Assembly (NCBI GenBank): GCA_019722365.1
Contig: JADFUC010002129.1
Coordinates: 186,001-250,000 of the forward strand
Source: Lithospermum erythrorhizon
Lineage: Eukaryota; Streptophyta; Magnoliopsida; Boraginales; Boraginaceae
Direction: 5' to 3'
DNA length: 64,000 nucleotides
Of the stretch, positions 45,070 to 57,339 are shown piece by piece. Position 1 is the first letter of the stretch; each line of letters opens with the position of its first letter. A model generated the notes under the pieces. That model was not told the DNA's origin. It made no database searches and saw only the letters and a program-made list of their open reading frames with translations. The position numbers were made by a program, and so were the translations under genes.

Positions 45070-45589
45070 TTACACCAATTTTCTTGTTGTCGGTCTACTC
45101 TAGGTAGCCGGGCATAATTGATACTCTACCCACATAGAACTTTTGGAATACTCAAGACAATTTTAAATGAATCAAGTCTTTTATCTCATAATAAAGCGGA
45201 TAACAAGAATGGGCTTACACATAGTATTTTCTCAGTGGTACGCATTTCATGACCACGCACTGTGCTCCTTCTTAAGGGTTTCCATTTCATACATGACTGA
45301 CCCCACAATTCTACGACAAGTGCATGGCCCTCCTGTGAGACCTGGGCCTCCGGCTTCCCATGAGCAGATGATTGTCGTAGTTTCAAGGACCGTATCTCCC
45401 ACTAGGAATTGTCCGTCCGACCCTTATTATAGCGAAGGCTTTGCCCATGTACTGGGCCATCTTGTCGAAAGCGTACTCTTTTTTCCCTCCAATGTGTCTA
45501 AGTTGAAGTCGCGAACTCTACTCATTAGTTAGCTCATCATAATATATAATCGAAGCCTAAGTGAATCTCCACCGACAAATGTGGCACGA
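45070..45589 (-). other. Region between gypsy integrase and antisense ORF
   Basis: By position it holds the integrase C-terminus and pol stop of the minus-strand element, and the downstream end of the antisense ORF. No conserved motif is readable. Confidence 0.4.
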
Positions 45590-46330
45590 TTCATACACCA
45601 AATTGAAGCGGGGTTCCCCAAGGATGGGATTTGGGGTCATCCTGGCGACCATAGTACCGTTGGGAGCCTCCTCGTCCAACAACCCCCCCCTCCTGAGCGA
45701 ATTTCTTGACACCCTTGAAAATTACCTGGTTCATCACTTTGACCTGCCCATTGGCATGGGGATATGACACGGACGCTGTCCATTCTTCTATATCCAACTC
45801 TAAACACAGATCTTCCCGGGGTACCTTCGAACCGGCGAAGATTCCCTAGAACCGGTACACCGCCCGATCCTCCCGCGAAAGTGTTTGGCCTCTACCCACT
45901 TGGTGAAGTAGTCTACCGCCACAATGGTATACCTTTTGCCTCCAGGTATCCTCGGGAGGTTCCCTACTATATCAATACCCCACCGTAGAAAGCGCATGAC
46001 AAAAGACGATAACCATCTCATGCGAGTCGGCGGTGACGCCGGCTGGCCCGTACGAACCCATTGATCCTCACGTCCTAGGCATCCTTGGCGATGGCCGTAA
46101 TATTACCAATGCAGGATCTTCACGCCGGCTTTCCCGCTTGACGACTCCGCACATGCCCCCACGCTGCCAATGGGAGTCCCAGCGACCTTCTGTAGACCCA
46201 TCTAACAGGTATACCCCAAGCTCGCCTCCGATCTGCTTACCCACCAAATCTCCGGAAGGACCTGCCCCTGGGGAAATCCATAGCTCATACTCATGGTTTG
46301 GGAAGTCCCCCCTCACCCTCCGAGACATTA
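45590..46330 (-). pseudogene. Ty3/gypsy integrase remnant
   Basis: The frame 46021-45800 reads RWGIDIVGNLPRIPGGKRY, then VAVDYFTKWVEAKHF: the start of the DDE core of plant gypsy integrase. The frame 45797-45591 reads LDIEEWTASVSYPHANGQVK and VMNQVIFKG, the end of the core. The region that should hold the second Asp is eroded, and the catalytic Glu of the NGQVE motif is Lys here. Text at 46328-46068 is poorly conserved. It lies downstream of RNase H, as expected. Confidence 0.8.
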
Positions 46331-46669
46331 TCCATTACCTCATTCATCCGGAAGGCTTCATCTGCCACCCATTCTACCGGGGTGGTATCCGGGAGCGTCC
46401 CATACTCTGCCGTGGCCAGTTGAGATAGTCTATCCGCCTCCTGATTCCTCTCCCGGGGAACATGCCTATATGATAGATCGACAAGTCTCGGGCCAGCCCC
46501 AAATCCTCCGCAGATATCCTACCGAAATTTTTCCTTTGCCTCATCAATTTTTAGAATAGCCATTCACATGGCCCACCAAAGAATCGTGAGAATCAACCAG
46601 ATGGACGTGTTTCACCCCTTAGAATTTGCTAACGAAGACCATTGGCAAGTCAGTTTCATACTCAAATTT

Positions 46670-47140
46670 CATTGTTCATGGCGTACATGCATCTCGATGA
46701 TTGACAGGACTGTCCTGGGAGCACAATTGGATTCCCGCTCGGTAGCCACACCTCGTGTTTCTCGCAGACCGTCTACATATAATAACCAAACCCCTTTACT
46801 AGCGCCCCTTACCAGTTGATCAACCCCGTGCCTCATCGCCTGCCCATACATTCAACCACGAAGCTCACTAGGGCTCCGAGCTCTGATACTCGCCTCCTGT
46901 GGCTTCAGACTGAGATCAAATTATTCGCATCTATAAATTTCCACTTCACCATAGGTCCGGCCGACTAGTGGTTCTCCAATATCTGTCATAGAGGTTGGTC
47001 CGTAACTACGTCCACCGGATGCGCCTCAAAGTATGGTTTCAGCCCGCAGCAACAATCGTGGCATACACCGCTTCATCGTGGGATACCAATGCCTGACCAT
47101 GACCCTGCTGGACATAGTACACCAGCCTCTGACCTTTCTA
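46670..47140 (-). pseudogene. Ty3/gypsy RNase H remnant
   Basis: Minus-strand text at 47120-47040 reads RLVYYVQQGHGQALVSHDEA and VYATIVAA. At 47045-46940 it reads LKPYFEAHPVDVVTDQPL, then QILENH with in-frame stops between. These are the tether/RNase H motifs of Tat and Athila gypsy elements. At 46790-46770 it reads VWLLYVDGL, corresponding to the W.LYVDGSS motif that opens the archaeal-type second RNase H domain or the RNase H-integrase junction. Stops and frame changes separate the pieces. Confidence 0.75.
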
Positions 47141-47259
47141 TCCTCCCCGGATAAGGACGCATCAATGCCGACTGTAAACTGCTAGGATAGAGTTACAGAC
47201 GCCCTCGCAATCGCCGAAGCAGAATGGTGAGACTCTGTAGAATTTCAACTCCCCGAGTG

Positions 47260-47712
47260 ACTTATACCCGGAGTCTATTCAAACTCTCTCCCCTTCTTGA
47301 TGGCCTTGAAGAATGGAAAACTCCTATCCCCAGCCCGAGATTTGAACCGGTTGTGGTAAAGCGTTGTGCCTCCGTTTGGGTTCGCGAGACTCGCAAAGCA
47401 TCTTTATCTTGTTGGTTAGGATCAATACTCACTAAGGCGTCATATAGCCAAGAACTTACCGAGTTGCCTCCTAAGACACACACTTATCCGGGTTGAGAGC
47501 ATACCTCATGAATTCTCCAAAGCTTCTCGCGAAGATTGGGCTTCATGATCCGCCTCCTCCCGACTCTTGATGAGCATGTCATCCACATAGATCTCCATGT
47601 TCCGACCAATCTGGGTGGAGAACACCTTGTGGACCATCCTCTGATACGTGGCTCCCGCGTTCTTCAAGCCGAAGGATATGACCGTCAAATAATAGATACC
47701 GTACCGATTCAC
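47260..47712 (-). pseudogene. Ty3/gypsy reverse transcriptase, C-terminal part
   Basis: The frame 47712-47506 reads YGIYYLTVISFGLKNAGATY, then QRMVHKVF, IGRNMEIYVDDMLIKS. This has the FGLKNAGATYQR and YVDD boxes of plant Tat/Athila RT. After frameshifts, 47483-47262 holds EAQRFT-type text (EVQRLTG). A different frame at about 47330-47275 gives DRSFPFFKAIKKGREFE, the conserved end of RT before RNase H. The upstream palm (about 110 residues) is missing at the junction with the inserted LTR-like block. Confidence 0.85.
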
Positions 47713-47714
47713 AA

Positions 47715-48411
47715 TGCGAACAACACAACCAAGATCGAATAAATGTATAATAACGAATTATGAAACATATATAATATGAAATTCATACATGTATGAATAC
47801 GAGAGTACTTATAATACGCAGCGGATATTAGCAACTTTCTTCCTCACAAATTCTCCATAAAATGCCTCAGCACCAGGTAAATTCCTCGGTTAGTCAGCAC
47901 AAGCGGTTGAGTCACGCGATTGGACTTGCTAGAATCTTACGAGCAATTGGACTAGAATTGGAGACAAAACTTTGACTCAAAAACCAAAAGGGACAGGGGA
48001 AGGGGGTAGCCGAATGGTTGGGAGGGAGGAGAGAAATGAAAAACTGAGGTCTTTTTTCATTTCATCTTTTCCTTTATATAGTCCATCTTTGGTTTTCGAT
48101 TAGAATAGTTTATTTCGTTTGATAAATAGCTAACTTTCGTTAAGCCGTTAACTAACTTATTACTAAATGAGTAATTAACAACAAGTTACTAATAAGCTTC
48201 ACTTGATTAAGCGAGTCGATTGAAATAGCAAATTAATTGATTCGGTTTTGTCCAATTGTATTTTACATTATTAATGTAAATTCTGATTAGGCCATCTGGT
48301 TGATTTCAATCGACTCCAATTTAACAATCTCGGTTGGTCTATTTGTGGAATATAGCTGCGATGGGTATGTGTGGGCCTTACGGGCTTTCAGTACTATTAG
48401 CCGTATTATAA
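47715..48411. mobile_element. LTR-like insertion inside gypsy RT
   Basis: About 690 bp of AT-rich, non-coding DNA separates the RT start (KPIKR, 48412) from the RT core (47712). It contains a TATA-like CTTTATATAG at 48071-48080 and no ORF. Where about 330 bases of RT should be, this block replaces them. It looks like a solo LTR plus local deletion. Precise ends and target duplication were not found. Confidence 0.45.
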
Positions 48412-48500
48412 TATAATTCTTCGCTTGATGGGCTTATAATGCGGATCAATACGGTAGTGAACCGACACCTCCGGGTCCATCCCGGGCATATCTTTAGCTC
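48412..48500 (-). pseudogene. Ty3/gypsy RT N-terminal fragment
   Basis: The minus strand reads AKDMPGMDPEVSVHYRIDPH, then YKPIKR. This is the conserved start of plant Ty3/gypsy RT (DMPGIDP...V..HRL...KPV.QKRR). It is in one open frame and ends abruptly at the inserted block. Confidence 0.8.
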
Positions 48501-48769
48501 CCGTGCAGAATATCCGAATACTCATGAGTTTCGAATGGCTACGTCTTTGCACGCCCCTTGGCGTGGTTCAAATCTTGAAGACCTTCGTCGGATACCTCTC
48601 GCCAGGAGGCAGGATACTCGAATCTCTTTTGTAGCCGCCCGGCTGCTTAGGGCTTTTCACTCGGAGGTGGAACCTCTAGGGTGCACACGTTCCGATCCCG
48701 GAACCTACGGCCCCGGGATATAGTGCCCACGCTTGTGCTTTCGACGATAGATGTCAAATATCACCCTAA

Positions 48770-50105
48770 ATTACTTCTTCAAGTTTCCTGTATCTCACAT
48801 CCCATATCGCGTTGGAAACATCATCTTTAGATGTATAAGGAATTTCGCCTCAAGCTGAGACCCAGCCTTGGTTATTTGATGATTCCGTTATAGGTTAAAT
48901 CCGCCGTATCCCTGATAGTGAACTCCACATCTTAGGTAGTGCATTACAGTCTTCCCATTGTAACCATAAAGGCTCGCCAACTCCTAGGGACTAAATAAAT
49001 TGCTGTGAACCACATAATGGTGTGGCAGCTTGATCCCCGATGCATTGCGGCTCATCGGCTTAAGATGTGCATCCAAGCAGGGATGTCTATCGGTACCGCG
49101 ATGCCCACCCAGCATCCTCCTAACTTCAAAGTTATCCACAGGGGTGACCATAATGAATCTTCATGGGTGAATTCTATCCCTCAAAGTCCTTCTAGAAGGA
49201 TAAGTCTAGAAAGCTTCCTTGGCGTGCTCAGCGGTATCGATTAAAGGTCGGTGGACGTAGCCCCTACAAGCGTCGGAATCTCCCTCCGTACGCCCCCATA
49301 GATGGCGTTGACCGTTCGGTAATGTTAGGAGGGTATAAGGAATCTCATTGTCCTAATAAAGCTTCTGTTCATACTCTAAATCCTAATGGACGCAATCCTT
49401 TTCCTTATCCCTACGGATGCGTTTACTACATCGTCTTCAGTGCAGGCAATGGAAGTCGATATCGTGCCATGATCTTTATGTTTTAAGCAGAATTTTATAT
49501 ACTCCACTGCTTGTTTTGTGGGGTATTCTCTTGAGGTGGCCGTAACAACCCGGGTTGTCTCTCTCGAGGAACACGTTCCGTTTGAGGTTTTGGAGGTCAA
49601 GTATTGATCACCACATCCCTTCCCGCTTCTTACGCTTCCTCGAGATCCCACAGGCACGAGGAACTACCCCATGGCGAATTCGGCTCGGGAATAGGCCTGT
49701 CGGGTGCCACGATCCTATCGGGCAGCAGCCTCTTGGGCTCGGGGGCTACGGCAGGTGTCCTCTTGGGCTCGGCCCTTTCTCACCTCCTATCCATATATGT
49801 ATTTGTAGGTCGTTTGTTAACCTCCTCCAAATCTTGGGGATGCCCTCTTAGAAGGCGACTCCTTGAACTTGTAACCCTGAAGCCTTCAAAAGGGAATCGC
49901 AGCTTGATAAATACGATTGGACCCAGGTATCCAATTAAACTCCCTCTGAAACCGCTCCTGAAAGAAGCAATCGATTCTGTCTCCCTTTGTTTGATGGTCA
50001 TTAGGGAGTGCTCATCCTTGTCACGCGAGACCGCTTTACAGGTTGGGTAGGCGGTTAGGCACCTTGAATGATGTAATGCACGCTTTCTATGACGGTTGAA
50101 CCCTT
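48770..50105 (-). pseudogene. Gypsy gag (C-terminal part) and protease-like remnant
   Basis: 50105-49780 contains CLTAYPTCKAVSRDKDEHSL, then MTIKQRETESI: the gag helix with a (V/I)KQ(R/K)EGESL-type motif. 49600-49400 contains EYIKFCLKHKDHG, like the KYC.FH.DHGH zinc-knuckle region of Tat gag. About 49000-48890 reads FTVRDTADLTYNGII, and about 48850-48780 LKMMFPTRYGM, matching the (A)YN.I(L/I)GRP and LK(F)PT..G(V/I)G motifs of the protease domain. The protease catalytic DG/D(S/T)G motif was not found. Stops and frameshifts are frequent. Confidence 0.65.
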
Positions 50106-51030
50106 TGTTGGTGTTTCTAACATAAGAATAATATTCTAATAATACTATGGATACGAATCCCATGATCACTACTAGTTGCATAAAAAATAATCAAAAAGAT
50201 AAAAAATATGATGTTCCGTTAACGGGGAATAAATAAAGCTGACGGAATAATAGTAAAGATCCCTCAGCGTCAAAAGCGAAATGCACCTCTAGAATTGTCA
50301 CACACCAACGAACAAGCCTCGGGAATTTTACTAGAACTCGCCAAATGATAAAGCGTAGGCGAGGTTGGAAAAATCGAAGGGTTTCTCCGCTGCTAGTCGA
50401 CTAAAGAAGGGGAGAGAGAGAAGCGTTTACTTTCTCTATTTTCAAGAGAAGTGAATACCAAAAGTGAATATTAAGTTTTTCCATCTCAAAGGTGGCCTTT
50501 ATATAGACATCAAAATTCCTACTTTTTAGGCTCTCAATTTGATGTGGTGAAAAACTCTTCCAAATCCTTTCTCCCTATTTTAGTCGAGAGCGTTAGGGGG
50601 TTCGAGTCCTAAAATCAAGGCATCTAAAGTAATGAGAGAAGGAACATTCTGCTTTATCCCACTTGCCACTTTTTAATCGAGACATGGGGTGGATTCAACT
50701 TAATTAAAATCTAAAACTTCTTATATAGTTCCTAATTTTAAGCCTCGAAAGTTATAATTAAATTATGAGCTTGATTTGCATTAAATATGTGTGTGAACTC
50801 TTAGGCTCGATTGACAAAAGTCATATACTAATAAATGTTAACCGAATATTATTTATTATATTGATTATGATCGGACCCTTGTAAGTCATCGTAATCACTA
50901 GTGTAGCGAGTATCCTATCTGAGCATTATCCTTATAATCGAGCATTATATATGAACTTAAAATTAAATAAGTAAATTAGTTATATAATCAAATTGTTCAG
51001 GGCATCATTTCAAATATCTCGCTTCTAACA
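50106..51030 (-). repeat. Copia LTR, copy B (3' LTR of the nested element)
   Basis: Starts TGTTGGTGTTTCTAACAT and ends CGCTTCTAACA on the plus strand, with TG...CA ends. The minus strand carries GTCTATATAAAGGCC. It aligns throughout with copies A and C. Confidence 0.8.
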
Positions 51031-51539
51031 CTCGGCTTGCCCTTGGGCGATTACTTGTATCAACGATTCACTTTGTCTTGGTTTCAACCGGTTGAGCTAT
51101 GGTAAGATTATTGTCACCAAACTCGCGTCGGTAGTTTTCTTCACGAATTAATACGATATCGGCTTTCCAAGCTGGAGATGGCGATCTCAATCACCATTAA
51201 TTCACCAAGACCGGAAAACTACTGACGTATCATTGTATAAATCATGATGTACATGTCTTTCCATCCCCTTACATTTGTAGCGTACCCAACCTGATAATAG
51301 TTATAGTCTTCCTTTTCTGAGAGAGCGTTTGACAAAGTTAAAATACACTACTGCTTGTCCGTGAAATCCTGCCATAGTCGAAGAACATGCATATAACCAT
51401 AAGTTACGTGAGGAATCTTCTTAGGACATTGATGTATCTTCAGTTCTGTTGGCGATGCGTGTCCGGAGGATTTCTTGTCCGGATCACATATTGAAGACCT
51501 CTCTAGAGAAATTTAGATTGCTAGTGGAATCAGGAAATA

Positions 51540-51620
51540 TCATTTCTTCGACAATGAAGTATATATAAATATATATATATATATATTCAAAGGTATAAAT
51601 ATATATACAAATATATAAAC
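51540..51620. repeat. (AT)n-rich microsatellite
   Basis: An AT dinucleotide run (ATATATATATATAT) with interruptions, inside the copia element next to LTR B. Confidence 0.85.
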
Positions 51621-51934
51621 AAGGTAAACTGGTTTCCACTAAACTTGGCACAACTCATACATTTGTCAATCCAAATACATTGTGCATGTATCTTCATTTG
51701 ATTTAAGTTAGGGGAGTTTGGTTAAAGGGGTCTACTAAAATTATCAAATGCATGTCTACTTTACATATACTCACATCTTCTCTTTATTTCATGTTTAGAA
51801 TAATATGATATTTCATGAGTATATGCTTGGATTAGTGATGTGCTCTTAGTCATAGCTTAAGCAATTACTGATGTTATTCAGCATGTAAATTTGTATTTGG
51901 GTCTAAATGCTAAATTGCTCAAGTTCAACACGAA

Positions 51935-51990
51935 CTTCTTGATCGGCCGAGCTTCCTTAGCGGCTTCGATGCTCTGATAATACTCAGTTT
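51935..51990 (-). pseudogene. Copia RNase H motif
   Basis: Minus-strand text STTETEYYQSIEAAKEA matches the LSTTEAEY.A..EA.KEA active-site region of copia RNase H. The surrounding sequence is frameshifted. Confidence 0.75.
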
Positions 51991-52559
51991 CTGTTGTCGA
52001 GTGACCACAGTACTTTGTTTGCTACTGCACCAAGACACTACTTACGTTCGGCCGAGAATACATAACTTGGGGCCGAGATCTAGAATCATCTCTGTCGGTT
52101 TGGGAAACTAGGATGGGTGTAGCCTTACTGCTTAACGACTCGTTATACACAAAATTTTTACGAGGCAGTACATCCTTAGTTCTTCTAGCAACTACTTAAG
52201 GATAGCCTTTGTCAATATGGGTACTGGTTTGATTTGTAACGATTTGTAGCATTGCACTCAGCGTAGTAACGTTTGTTTGTTAATGCTGTGGCTTGTGTCA
52301 CGTGATAAGATCTGGCGAGGCATATGGAACTTTAATCATGTGCTTTATCTCAGTTTTTGAAGTGGAACTCTCAGAGCGACTAAGAGATATTCCATGTCTC
52401 ATGGGAAGATTACCCTTCTTAGAGCTCTCCATATGGAATTTATGAAAAGAAACTTGTATCAGTAAGTGTTGCAATTTCGGTCGATGAGCTACTTTGAGCG
52501 ATTCTATGTATCGCCCCGGAGTTCCAAAGAATGTTAGGTTTGTCTAGGTGTCGTTAATG

Positions 52560-52690
52560 TTACATGGCCATGCTTTTGTTGACTCAACCATGGGTATGTC
52601 ATTTCCAATAATTAGTATGTCGTCTACATACGGACCCTGAAATGCAATGAAACCATTAGCCTTCTTGTATACCACCGAAAGAATGTACAA
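52560..52690 (-). pseudogene. Copia reverse transcriptase motif
   Basis: Minus-strand text VYKKANGFIAF followed by PYVDDILIIGNDIPMVESTK is the catalytic palm of copia reverse transcriptase, with YVDD intact. The flanking RT sequence (52700-53340) is not recognisable and may be replaced or highly diverged. Confidence 0.8.
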
Positions 52691-53354
52691 CCCGTTTTCA
52701 AGTAAATCCAAAAATTTTGATTGATAATTGAAATGAAGATTTCAGCTCCTAGATGTAGCACTAGTCCATAAATGGATCTGTGTAGCTTGCATACCTTCTT
52801 AGATCCCGCTTTAAGCGTGTAAAACCGGGGAGGTTATCGTATGCGCGTCCTCTTGAATTCTCGTTTAGGATTTCGTTTTTACCGTCCATCATATATTGTG
52901 TCGTAATGTCGTTAATAGCTAGGAAGAATGCGGATGGATTTAAACTTCACAATTGGAAGAATGTTTCATCATAATAAATTTTCTTGAATTTGTTTTTGAA
53001 ACTTTTAGCTCTTAATCACAGCCTTATAAACATGGAACTTTCCATCTTTTATTGAGTTTTTTAGTTTAAGTAACATTCACGCTTGATAGTGCAACGCCGG
53101 GTAAGTCTATCGATGTCCTTTTCATGGCAAGCAGCATTATGAAGAAGGCTGCGTCACTCGACTAAGAAAGCTTTTCCCGTGCATCTGCCGGGTTAATGGG
53201 TTCTATCGGATCTTTCTCGGGGGGGTTATTGATTCTCGGGAGGAGTTTGTCCGGTTTCCCGGTCAGTGGAAGCTTGCCCTGTCAGAAGCGTCCGCCTCTA
53301 AGAAGGTCAGTTACGTCTTGACCACTCCTCTGGATTCTTCAACAAGTTTCAAGA

Positions 53355-54375
53355 TCATATTCCCCAGTATTTTATCCAAGTATTAACTTTGAGACACCAA
53401 AAACGAGCAACACAAATTTTGTTCTCATTTTTTACGATAAGTAATACCACTAGAAGTTTCTTAGGGTATCGAGGAAATAGCATTTGTCGGTTGCGTTCGA
53501 AACTGTCTGCATTAACTTTCTTAGCATAGAGCGACAACCTCAGTGCATTGTATGCTATTTTTGGAAGGTTCTTAAACCATAACACATATTGATTCAGGCC
53601 CAGATTTTGGTTGGGAATTTTAATCAAATTAATACATCCGTTCGCGGTTTTCTCACCAGTCATATCCAGAAATATTCTAATCGCATATCCCGTGAATTGG
53701 CTGGTCATGTCGAGAATTACTTTCATCGTGATCGAACTATCAGCACAAAAGGTTCGATTATCACTCCGATACCGTTATGTTGAGTGTTCTAGAGTGACTT
53801 GTGATATTATCACAATCTCGGATGTGATTGAAGTCATGACTTAAGTATTCTTCGCTTTGCTCAGTTGGAGGGCATGATTGTTTTGTTGAGTTGGTTCCTC
53901 GACTTCTTTCTAAGTCTCTTTGAACAACACCAAGGCTTTATGTTCTTAAATATGTGGCCATGTCTGCTGTAGTCATCGGTGAATATTATAAAATGTAAGC
54001 CTTCTCTTGCGAAGTGTGTTCATTGGTCCCACGCGTACATCGGTATGTGATTCCTAACAAATGCAGCACCACTTTCCTTGGTTCGGTGAAGGGCAACCAG
54101 TAAATGCGCGTGAGCATGATTTTACATTTGTCGAATGATTCAAGTCGTCAACTAGAATACCGTACGCCAGTCTTTTCATCGTTGTCCTTAATGTGACGGC
54201 ACATAATGCCAGTAATGTTAGATTCCTTCGTTTGGTTTCCTCCTTTTAATATCGTTATAGGTTTCCTCTTTGTGTCACTGCGTATAAAATATTTACAAAG
54301 CTTAGCAATACATAAATTATTCCAAATCGAAATAAAGCAACGATATGCATTTATTGAAATAGAAAAACCATCCAA
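53355..54375 (-). pseudogene. Copia GAG-pre-integrase and integrase remnant
   Basis: 54375-54148: DGFSISINAYRC and later KTGV text in the style of the GAG-pre-integrase region. About 54100-53860: HTDV, VGPMNT, FTDDYSRHGH-type text (frames differ), the integrase core start. 53726-53355: YAIRIFLDMTGEKTANG, NQYVLWFKNLP, ADSFERNRQMLFPRYPKK and ENKICVARF, matching the integrase C-terminal segment (K.P.E.W.GK.P, FIGYPK, K.F.(V/A)R). The catalytic Asp/Glu set is not intact. The strand agrees with the other copia domains. Confidence 0.7.
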
Positions 54376-54399
54376 AGTTAAAGAGAAGTAGAAAATAAT

Positions 54400-55560
54400 A
54401 TTCTCTTAATGGGTACAAAATAAATATTGGTACCAAAATATGATTTGGTATTTGGAAATCAATGAGAATTGATTCCACTTTTATTATGCCCGTTGCGACA
54501 ATTGTGTATCAATTCATTTACGGGTTGGTTAAATCTTAGATTCACGAAACTTAAGGTGGTAAGCATAGTAATTGTATATTACTAGTTTGCGTTCTCTGTG
54601 ATAATTTAAGGGTATGAGGGATTCTTTAGAATGCTTCTTCGTTAATCGTTACTAATAATAGTAATTGGTCAATTATATTATTGCTAGCTTCTTATTATCT
54701 GACGCAGAAAGTCTGCCATCATCTGATGATATTAGATTATATTTCATGCATGAAATTAAATGAGACTTGTATATTGAGAAATGTATCTCAATATTTATAT
54801 ATTGATAAATATATTGATGAGCATTGATTAGTTAAACTTGCAAGTTTAATCCGATTAAGCAATTGAAATTGATGAATAACTTGATAAGTTATTCGATGAT
54901 GACTCGTTAGTATTTTAATTGACTTGTTAAGTTAATTAAAATGGAACATTCGCTATTAACTCATTATTTGATTGGAAGCCATGGCCGGTCTAATTAAGTT
55001 AGCGGGATTAAAACCCGATTTTATTGCTTGAGGTTGCTTAGCAGGGTGGAAATTGGCAAAATGGTATTTAAAGGAAGAGACAAAGGGTTTTTCATTTGAT
55101 GAAAAGTAAAACCACTTTGCCCCACTCCGCCTAGAATAACCGCCCGACCTCTCTAAGAAGTAAAGGAAGAGAAATTTCTCTTCCATTTTTGTTCCTCCCG
55201 CCGACTCTACAACCGAGTTGAGTCACGGATTCGATTCCCTGCGGTGTGTAAATCTAGAGGACATCGTTTTGGTGTTGGACAAGCAATTGGAGGTTTCTCA
55301 AGGGGCATTCCACGCGAGGCATCTTCTTGAGGAGTTGGTTTTCATTTCGTCTTCGCTGCAGTCTAGAACTTCTTTTATTCATGAGCCAACCAATTATGTG
55401 TTTTAGATTAATTTATATATCATTTTGAGGATCAGGATGTATAGATTTGGTGTTTTATCACAAATGGAAATTCATATATATTCTAACATTAATCCAGCAG
55501 AGTAATGCTAATTTAGTATGCCGGTGTAGAATTTCATCGACTTTTGATTTGTTGTCATTA
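54400..55560 (+). mobile_element. Possible LTR-like insertion inside the copia gag region
   Basis: Between the pre-integrase remnant and the gag region lies a stretch with LTR-like layout in plus orientation: AT-rich start, TGGTATTTAAAGG-type core promoter near 55060, purine/pyrimidine-rich leader, then GATTCGATTCCCTGCGGTGT and CTAGAGGACATC. No copia domain is readable here. The ends are undefined. Confidence 0.3.
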
Positions 55561-57339
55561 CATAGAGTCTCTTACGCCTTTCTCAGCAAATGCCTGCTTT
55601 GATACCTTGCGGTGCTACACATTTCCAACAAATGTAGTACCCTGACCCGGTGCTCACAACATCCAAGTATTAGATAAAGGTTTATAAAAGTAATAACGTA
55701 AATACCTATTTATTAATATTGCTTGATTCCGTGCTGCGCAGTAACCTTTACAATTCAGCTTCAATCCCGTAACCCGGTATTGACATTTATCGTTTATAGC
55801 ATCCTTGGATGGCTTTGAGGTTATGATCATTAACCTTAGCCTTCGCGTCGCTTCTTGAACTTATTCTTGTTCTATACATTAGAAACCGGCGATTTTACCA
55901 CTTCTTGAGGATTACGCTCCGCGTGGTGATAAATACCATGCGGTTCCGATAATAACTTATAAAGCCCCGAATTGCATGTTGAAGTTCATCAATGCTCACT
56001 TGAGTCGGAAGACAATGACTTGAGGATGATGTCTTGTCAGGCTCCTCGAGACGAGCCTGACCCCGTCATCTTTTATGACATGGGGGCTGTGAGTTGTCAC
56101 GTGCCTGACTTCTGATCGATAGGGGCACAAATAGTATCGTACCTTCGTTGCGTACTGGAACAACTTTTCCAGGTTGTGATCGTCTTATAGCGTTAACATT
56201 TTGAATTGAATCGAGGTCGATTCCATGTTCTGACGATGGCATTGGGCAATATTGGCGTCGTGCTTATGTTGTTGATAGGAAACTGACTTCGCCGTCACCT
56301 TCTTCGAGGTTAGAGGAAGCAGGTTAGCATGTATTCGGTCCTGAGACTTGAGAACTATTCTCAAGTTCCTAGTCAATCTAGGAACTTAATGCCATTCATT
56401 TTCATTTTTCGATGCAGACCGGAGAGTTTTGAGTTATTAGTGTTCGAGTCATTTTAACTTCTTGAAATATAGCAAACAAACAACAATTCGAGTTTAATTT
56501 ATAATAATGTTCTAATGAAATAATAGAACATAAATACTAAATGCTCTGTCCTTGTGAAAAATCTCCCAATTATATCCAAAGTCTCCATCTTGATCGAATC
56601 ACCGATCATATGGATGAGTGATATGTGATTATGATTCGCGTGTCATTTAAATCCTTAAAAAGTTCTACATGACTATATTAGTGACCCTCTTTTGTCCTGG
56701 ATCGTCTTAGGCATCATACACTTGCCCTTAAGTAACCAAAAATCGTGCTGATTCGGAATGGATGGGTGAAGCCTAAGTCTTGCCCAAGAGATTATTGATC
56801 CGTTCATTAGAGGCGTCCGTAGGCGTAACGTATGTCGTACTAACATGTCCGTCCCATAGGCTGACCCATAGACTTTGAGTTTGGTATGACAATATTGCCT
56901 TCGATTAATTGGGATTAGTTATGCTTGAAGTAAATATATTCGATCAGCCAAATTTATATCCACGTCTGATGTGAACTCATGCGGCAGGATATGTGATCGA
57001 CTTATGAAATACCAAAATTTAGACTGGTTTAAGCCAACTACGTTAATTTTATAACTATTTTTCGGTTAACTGACTACCACAGTGGGTCTCCGTCTTTTAA
57101 TTAATTATGTTTATGGCTAAATAATAATTAATTCACGTAATCATTAATTTAGGCAAAATAATACATACCATTTTCACTAAATACAAATAAGTCATATAAG
57201 CCAAATCATGAATCGTCAATATATCTAAGCATATAATATACATGAACAAATTATCATAATTACATTTACCATATATAACATGGATGAATAAAGTTGAACA
57301 AAGTACACTTGATCGATTGAATTATATATTATTATCCTA
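55561..57339 (-). other. Copia gag/leader region, no readable domain
   Basis: By position this should hold gag of the nested copia element. Only short frames exist and none shows a clear gag motif or CCHC knuckle. A GGTATCAAAGC on the minus strand near 55597-55607 resembles the initiator-Met primer-binding site TGGTATCAGAGC, but it is far from LTR C. Confidence 0.35.

Noticed and set aside
45764..46559. Plus-strand Pro-rich ORFs
   Set aside because: They are reverse complements of gypsy integrase and RNase H text.
53160..53345. G-rich plus-strand stretch as a gene
   Set aside because: Its composition differs from its surroundings and it has some open frame, but there is no motif or splice site to support it.
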